Shown here: positions 4,438-8,212 of the stretch, in pieces
Layout of the letters: the number at the start of each line of letters is the position of its first letter
Position numbering within the stretch: position 1 is the stretch's first letter
Assembly: GCA_013002265.1 (NCBI GenBank)
Contig: JABDKK010000188.1
Location: 1-8,212, forward strand
DNA from: Candidatus Nitrosopumilus sp.
GTDB taxonomy: Archaea > Thermoproteota > Nitrososphaeria > Nitrososphaerales > Nitrosopumilaceae
Direction: 5' to 3'
Length of the DNA: 8,212 nt
The notes under the pieces: generated by a model
The model's database searches: none
Seen by the model: the letters and a program-made list of their open reading frames with translations, nothing else
Told to the model about the DNA's origin: nothing
Position numbers and translations under genes: made by a program

Positions 4438-6500
4438 ACGCCGGTTTCATCTGCAAGTTTGAGTTGTTCTTTCTTTTTCTTTAATGCAGCAAATATTCCT
4501 AAGATTGCAGCAATCCAAATTGTTCCAAACATAATGTTTGCGACACTTACATACATGTAGGGAGTGGCATCCATAATATTTGTTTTAAGAATTAAAGCCC
4601 TAGAATTTAGATCTAGCATTCCAGTATGATATGCAGAACTATCCTTGGGAACAGTTGAAATTTTATCAATGCTTGCAATCATGGTGTTAACATCATTTTG
4701 AATTCTAAGAAGATTTGTAGATTCAGTGGCAAAAATCCAAACAGGGTTTTTAGAGATTACTTCACCATTAGCATTAAGAGTTTCAGGAACTTTCCCCATT
4801 ACCAAATTCAAATCAGTCTGAACATTTAACAAATGACTACGAATAACAGCAGGATCAGAAGAACCTACAATACCATCAAGATGTCCACGAATTCTATCTA
4901 GAGGATAGATATCAGTGTTATATCCATAAATTGCCATGAACCCACCAAATAGAATTATTGCAACAATTCCAATCATGGAGAGTTTGTAAACTTTGTTTGC
5001 CATTTTTTCCTTCCTAGTCTTTACTCTAGGATTACTTGATTTATTTCTTTTAAAACGCGTATGCGATAGACTCATGTATGCAATATAGAAGAATCCAACT
5101 GCCTGAAGTCCAATTATAGGAACAAAGATAGGATTATTTGAAAAAATAGAAACAAAAATTCCCAAGATGCCATATACACCAAAGAATATCTCTAAGAGAG
5201 TTACCTGTGAGAAAGGCAGATTGTATGCGTTGTCTTTCCAATCATCCTTGGTTTTTAGTACACCGTATTTTGGAGTTCTAAGAAATTCATTTTTCTTTCC
5301 AAGGACAGCATCAAAAACTGCAACTGTGTTATTAACTGACATTCCTGCATTATAGACAAGCAGTGCAGGGAGAATCTTTGCTTTTGATTTCCATGATTTA
5401 TGATACATGCTTTGTATAATCATGATGTATGCACCAGGACCCATTGCAAGATATGTTGCAATTGTTAGTGCAGGAAGAAAACTAATCACGTAGAGATTAA
5501 CTTGTCCGGCTAACAAAATAGGCAATGCCAAAAATTGTATTAGCATTAATGGATATACAATGTGTCTAGTTAATTGAATAAATGCCTGAATTTTAGCTTC
5601 TATCGCAACTTTACGTTTTAGTGCAATATCAGTTAGGAGTTTAATTGCACATTGGATTGAACCTTTTGCCCAACGAAACTGTTGTCTTTTTGCAGCATTC
5701 ATCTGTACAGGTAATTCGGCATCAACTACAATGTCAGGTAAGAAAACACATTTCCACCCCTTCATTTGTGCCCTATAACTAAGATCTAAATCCTCTACAA
5801 GAGTTGCAGTGTGCCAGCCTCCTGCATCTTCAATACAATCACGCTTCCAAATTCCAGCAGTTCCATTAAAATTCATAAACAAGTGGGAATTGCTCTTTGC
5901 TTTTTGCTCTATTAGAAAATGAAAGTCAAGACTAAGTGCTTGTGCCTGAGTAATTGCAGAGTAGTTTTCATTAACATGTCCCCAACGACATTGTACTAGT
6001 CCAATGTTAGGTTTTGAGAAGTGAGGGATTGCTCTTTTTAGAAACCAAGCTGGAGGAATAAAATCAGCATCAAAAATTGCAACAAGTTCTGTATCAGTAC
6101 TTTGCATTGCATGTTTTAGAGCACCTGCCTTGTACCCTTTTCTTGTACCACGTCGAACGTGTTCAATATGAAATCCTTGTTTCTTATAATCATCAACTAC
6201 ATTTGCCAGTAGTTCCACAGTATCATCATCTGAATCATCTAACACCATTATCCTCATTTTGTCTTGTGGATAATCCAAGTGACAAACAGAATCTACTAAT
6301 CTCTTTGCAACATATTTTTCATTGTATATTGGAAGCTGAATTGTGATTGAGGGTGTACCCCAATCAGTTGGAGATAAGACATCTTTTCTTTTTCTTGAAA
6401 GAAATGCAAGATAGTAAAAATTGCAAGTATATGCCGTAATAATTATGGCTGATATAATGAATAGATCAAAGACTAATTGTGTGAAAGGGTTGATTGGCAT
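4434..6500 (-). CDS. Membrane-embedded processive family-2 glycosyltransferase (cellulose-synthase-like)
   Basis: This enzyme is predicted to polymerise a beta-linked sugar from a nucleotide-sugar donor at the cytoplasmic face and pass it across the membrane. Order of parts: N-terminal helix (10-34), then a GT-A domain with PIYNE (57-61), DDSDDD (88-93, donor binding), DAD (144-146, metal site), VED (235-237, catalytic-base Asp237) and QQFRW (273-277, the QxxRW acceptor motif of processive enzymes). Membrane helices follow (about 312-331, 337-363, 378-400, 433-452, 458-477). After a Lys/Arg-rich loop (482-503) come two more helices (506-526, 649-671) bracketing about 120 extracytoplasmic residues rich in helix. 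The family resembles CslA/BcsA-type synthases but has no PilZ domain. The sugar made is unknown; surface polysaccharide or matrix is likely. The 688-residue length is long for the family because of the C-terminal module. Confidence 0.93.
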   Translation of the reverse strand: MPINPFTQLVFDLFIISAIIITAYTCNFYYLAFLSRKRKDVLSPTDWGTPSITIQLPIYNEKYVAKRLVDSVCHLDYPQDKMRIMVLDDSDDDTVELLANVVDDYKKQGFHIEHVRRGTRKGYKAGALKHAMQSTDTELVAIFDADFIPPAWFLKRAIPHFSKPNIGLVQCRWGHVNENYSAITQAQALSLDFHFLIEQKAKSNSHLFMNFNGTAGIWKRDCIEDAGGWHTATLVEDLDLSYRAQMKGWKCVFLPDIVVDAELPVQMNAAKRQQFRWAKGSIQCAIKLLTDIALKRKVAIEAKIQAFIQLTRHIVYPLMLIQFLALPILLAGQVNLYVISFLPALTIATYLAMGPGAYIMIIQSMYHKSWKSKAKILPALLVYNAGMSVNNTVAVFDAVLGKKNEFLRTPKYGVLKTKDDWKDNAYNLPFSQVTLLEIFFGVYGILGIFVSIFSNNPIFVPIIGLQAVGFFYIAYMSLSHTRFKRNKSSNPRVKTRKEKMANKVYKLSMIGIVAIILFGGFMAIYGYNTDIYPLDRIRGHLDGIVGSSDPAVIRSHLLNVQTDLNLVMGKVPETLNANGEVISKNPVWIFATESTNLLRIQNDVNTMIASIDKISTVPKDSSAYHTGMLDLNSRALILKTNIMDATPYMYVSVANIMFGTIWIAAILGIFAALKKKKEQLKLADETGV
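4466..4482 (+). terminator. T-rich terminator candidate for the coiled-coil gene
   Basis: A pyrimidine stretch with T-runs starts about 30 nt after the coiled-coil stop. It also encodes the Lys-rich C-terminal tail of the convergent glycosyltransferase on the other strand, so the composition may simply reflect coding. Confidence 0.3.
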
Positions 6501-6529
6501 ATCCCTAGTTTCACAGAATGATTAATCGC

Positions 6530-6537
6530 TATTTATA
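6530..6537 (-). promoter_or_regulatory. Strong box A (TATA) of the glycosyltransferase gene
   Basis: The minus strand reads TATAAATA, a near-perfect TATA box, centred about 33 nt upstream of the ATG at 6500. Transcription would start near 6507, giving a leader of about 7 nt. The glycosyltransferase is therefore its own transcription unit rather than a continuation of the ferredoxin gene. Confidence 0.6.
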
Positions 6538-6542
6538 CTTGC

Positions 6543-6547
6543 AAAAA
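6543..6547 (-). terminator. Short T-run after the ferredoxin gene
   Basis: Five T's on the minus strand start 8 nt beyond the TAA of the ferredoxin-fusion gene, just before the next promoter. Short, so weak. Confidence 0.28.
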
Positions 6548-6554
6548 TTTTGGA

Positions 6555-7502
6555 TTATTTTTGTTCAAAGATCTTGATTGCTTGAGGAGGACATACACCT
6601 TCACATGCTAGACAAAAGATACAGTCAGGTTCTTTTGACATTAATGGCTTTTTCTCAGATGCAGGATTTCCAGGGGTGTCAAACCATTCATAGACGCCAA
6701 CAGGACATGCCTCAATGCATCCACCATCTGCAATACAAATATCATAATCGACTGAAACAAATTCACCCCAAACTCCCATGATAGCATTTCCAGTTCCTCT
6801 TCTACCCCAAGTTTTGATTGTGTGTTCAGGGGCATCATAGGGTGTAGATGGTTTCATTTTTGATTTGTATTCAACATCGATTGGACCAGACTTTGCACCA
6901 TCAGGAATTTCAATTTCGCTATCATCTTCTTCAATCTCATCCTCATTTGCTTCAATTGGTTTTGGTTTTGCACCAAGTACAATTTTTGCAAGAGGAGTGA
7001 GTTCTTCTAGTTTCTGAATAGCTGCTACCTCAGAAATTTTCTCAGTTTTAACAAAATAAGAAATCATCTTATCTGCCAATATAGTATTTCTCAAAATTGT
7101 ATCAATTACCATTTTTGCAAAGTGATCAGCCTTTTTTCTATAATCTTTAACCCAGTTAGGATCTCCAAATTTTTCAATTGGAAATATCTGATAAATAATA
7201 TCTACAACTTCACCTGAAACAATTTCAACTGTTACAGATAATTCAACTTCCTCATATCCTTTTGCATCAGGATCATCCATGTTTTGTTCCTTCCAACGAT
7301 ATGTTGCAAAAATTCTGTCGGCATACATGTCCATTTCAAATGCCTTTTTGAGTCCATCATGAACAGATTTTAGTTCAACAGGATCTTCTAGTTTGATGGG
7401 TAATCTATACAGCCCAAGTTTGAATCCATGTAATGGATAAACACCACGTTTTGCAGTGGGAGCCTCCATTGACCAAACGCGATCTTTTAGAAGTAAGGAC
7501 AT
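6555..7502 (-). CDS. Unknown N-terminal domain fused to a di-cluster ferredoxin (315 aa)
   Basis: An electron carrier or electron-transfer subunit, probably cytoplasmic. The C-terminal part (about 245-315) closely resembles Sulfolobus-type zinc ferredoxins: VDYDICIADGGC, ACPVGVYEW, TPGNPASEKK and CIFCLACEGVCP. Cluster ligands are Cys256, Cys262 and Cys266 with Pro267, then Cys294, Cys297, Cys300 and Cys304 with Pro305. Asp259 stands where a fourth Cys would be, so one cluster may be [3Fe-4S] and the other [4Fe-4S]. The His residues that bind zinc in the Sulfolobus protein appear absent: Trp245 lies where one is expected. Residues 1-180 are an unrecognised alpha/beta domain; 183-200 are an acidic linker (ANEDEIEEDDSEIEI). 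Its TATA box is spaced for a leaderless mRNA, so it is transcribed apart from the upstream gene. Partner enzyme unknown. Confidence 0.9.
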   Translation of the reverse strand: MSLLLKDRVWSMEAPTAKRGVYPLHGFKLGLYRLPIKLEDPVELKSVHDGLKKAFEMDMYADRIFATYRWKEQNMDDPDAKGYEEVELSVTVEIVSGEVVDIIYQIFPIEKFGDPNWVKDYRKKADHFAKMVIDTILRNTILADKMISYFVKTEKISEVAAIQKLEELTPLAKIVLGAKPKPIEANEDEIEEDDSEIEIPDGAKSGPIDVEYKSKMKPSTPYDAPEHTIKTWGRRGTGNAIMGVWGEFVSVDYDICIADGGCIEACPVGVYEWFDTPGNPASEKKPLMSKEPDCIFCLACEGVCPPQAIKIFEQK

Positions 7503-7523
7503 TTAATTTTAATGAATTGAATT

Positions 7524-7531
7524 TATTTAAA
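7524..7531 (-). promoter_or_regulatory. Box A (TATA) of the ferredoxin-fusion gene
   Basis: The minus strand reads TTTAAATA, an exact archaeal box A, centred about 25 nt upstream of the ATG at 7502, so the mRNA is probably leaderless. The T-run next to it (7529-7533) may double as the terminator of the 102-aa gene ending at 7539. Confidence 0.6.
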
Positions 7532-7538
7532 AAGGTTA

Positions 7539-7847
7539 TCAGTCATCATCTGGACAAGTGAGCTCTCTTAGTTCAGTATACTTTTTTTCCAAAGCCAGTG
7601 CATGAATCATTACTTTAGACAGATTAAAGGATTTTTTTGGAAAATACCATCTAATTGCTACCCAATGTCCAATTCCATCCATATCATGAATCATACCCTT
7701 ATCAGCCAAAACATTGAGTTTTTCATCAAGAGATACTTCTTTAATTGTAAGACCACGCTTTGTTTTATCTTCTAAAATTAAATCATCTTTTCCTTCTTTG
7801 ATAAAATAAAAAGATCCTTTCTCTAATACAGGAAGGTCTAATAGCAA
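7539..7847 (-). CDS. Unknown 102-aa protein downstream of the sulfurtransferase, TTG start
   Basis: I do not recognise this protein. Residues 31-70 (GLTIKEVSLDEKL, LADKGMIHDMDGIGHW, VAIRWYFP) read like helix, helix and a beta hairpin, vaguely like a winged-helix fold, but this is a guess. A basic helical C-terminal part ends in the acidic CPDDD. The start is inferred to be TTG at 7847: no in-frame ATG or GTG lies between the upstream TAG and residue 52, and the TTG sits 1 nt after the stop of the sulfurtransferase gene. A partial Shine-Dalgarno (GTGG) lies about 11 nt before it. The tight spacing points to an operon with the sulfurtransferase and possible translational coupling. Confidence 0.7.
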   Translation of the reverse strand: MLLDLPVLEKGSFYFIKEGKDDLILEDKTKRGLTIKEVSLDEKLNVLADKGMIHDMDGIGHWVAIRWYFPKKSFNLSKVMIHALALEKKYTELRELTCPDDD

Positions 7848-7848
7848 T

Positions 7849-8212
7849 TTATTTTTCCACTGGGTTTCCTATCATGTTTCCCCATTCGGTCCATGAACCA
7901 TCATAGTTTCGAACCTTTGGGTATCCAAGTAAATATTTTAGAACAAACCAGCTGTGTGAAGATCTTTCTCCAATTCTACAATAACATATTACATCTTTGT
8001 CAGGAGTCACACCTTTTGGCTCATAGTTTTGTTTTAGTTCTTCTACTGCCTTGAATGTTCCATCGGCATCATTAACAGCAGTTGCCCATGGAATATTATT
8101 TGCATGCGGAATATGTCCGCCGCGTTGTGCATGTTCCATTGGATATTCAGGGGGCGCAGTTATTTGTCCAGAGAATTCTGCAGGAGATCTTACATCGACC
8201 ATAACTGTATCT
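7849..8212 (-). CDS. Thiosulfate sulfurtransferase (tandem rhodanese), C-terminal domain only
   Basis: Rhodaneses transfer a sulfane sulfur from thiosulfate or a similar donor to a thiophilic acceptor through a Cys persulfide. About 120 residues of the catalytic C-terminal domain are visible. They include VDVRSPAEFSG, GHIPHANNIPW and the active-site loop CRIGERS, whose catalytic Cys codon is at 7978-7980, followed by SSHSWFVL and the closing NYDGSWTEWGN block. This pattern is that of two-domain enzymes like actinobacterial CysA-type sulfurtransferases, which are usually about 270-300 residues. The frame is open to the window edge (DTV precedes the first in-window Met), so the inactive N-terminal domain and true start lie outside. 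The next gene starts 1 nt after its TAA. Roles in sulfur supply, tRNA thiolation or cyanide detoxification are possible. Confidence 0.93.
   Translation of the reverse strand, partial: DTVMVDVRSPAEFSGQITAPPEYPMEHAQRGGHIPHANNIPWATAVNDADGTFKAVEELKQNYEPKGVTPDKDVICYCRIGERSSHSWFVLKYLLGYPKVRNYDGSWTEWGNMIGNPVEK

Noticed and set aside
6077..6838. Short open frames opposite the glycosyltransferase and ferredoxin genes
   Set aside because: Both strands of these regions are explained by genes with diagnostic motifs in the other frame. The short frames are His/Leu/Gln-rich and show no domain or promoter.

Overview
The window looks like part of a low-GC, group I.1a ammonia-oxidising archaeon (Nitrososphaerota, Nitrosopumilus-like). 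I infer this from the AT-rich sequence, an archaeal-type L10e ribosomal protein, a ferredoxin domain of the Sulfolobus zinc-ferredoxin type, archaeal TATA boxes (box A) about 25-28 nt upstream of start codons (often implying leaderless mRNAs), and short T-runs in place of hairpin terminators. The assignment is from pattern memory, not a database search.

Left part (1-2510): the 3' end of the L10e gene (rpl10e) converges with a small unrecognised gene (353-616). A complete tRNA-Gly(GCC) with an encoded CCA follows at 680-756, diverging from that small gene. Two minus-strand genes come next. A CPA2/Kef-type cation:proton antiporter is followed by an overlapping 146-residue protein of unknown function that is probably translationally coupled to it.

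Middle (2511-2922): this 412-base stretch has no long gene but is the most information-rich part. It holds a candidate box C/D guide RNA (2634-2697) with a k-turn that can be drawn base by base. Next to it is a leaderless 35-residue microprotein gene (2755-2862) with a CxxC...HxxxH zinc-finger-like signature. A perfect 11-bp inverted repeat fills the space between that gene's TATA box and its start codon, as an operator would. No function can be assigned from 2551 to about 2606. The rest is promoter sequence for the flanking genes.

Right part (2923-8212): a 504-residue coiled-coil protein, built largely of about 24-residue repeats, converges with and overlaps by 4 bp a 688-residue processive family-2 glycosyltransferase. 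The glycosyltransferase carries a C-terminal extracytoplasmic helical segment. Then come three minus-strand genes. A tandem-rhodanese sulfurtransferase (C-terminal part, running off the window) is followed 1 nt later by a 102-residue unknown with a TTG start. A separate promoter then drives a 315-residue protein that fuses an unknown N-terminal domain to a di-cluster ferredoxin domain. The sulfurtransferase and the ferredoxin protein may both relate to sulfur or Fe-S chemistry, but the sequence does not prove a joint role.
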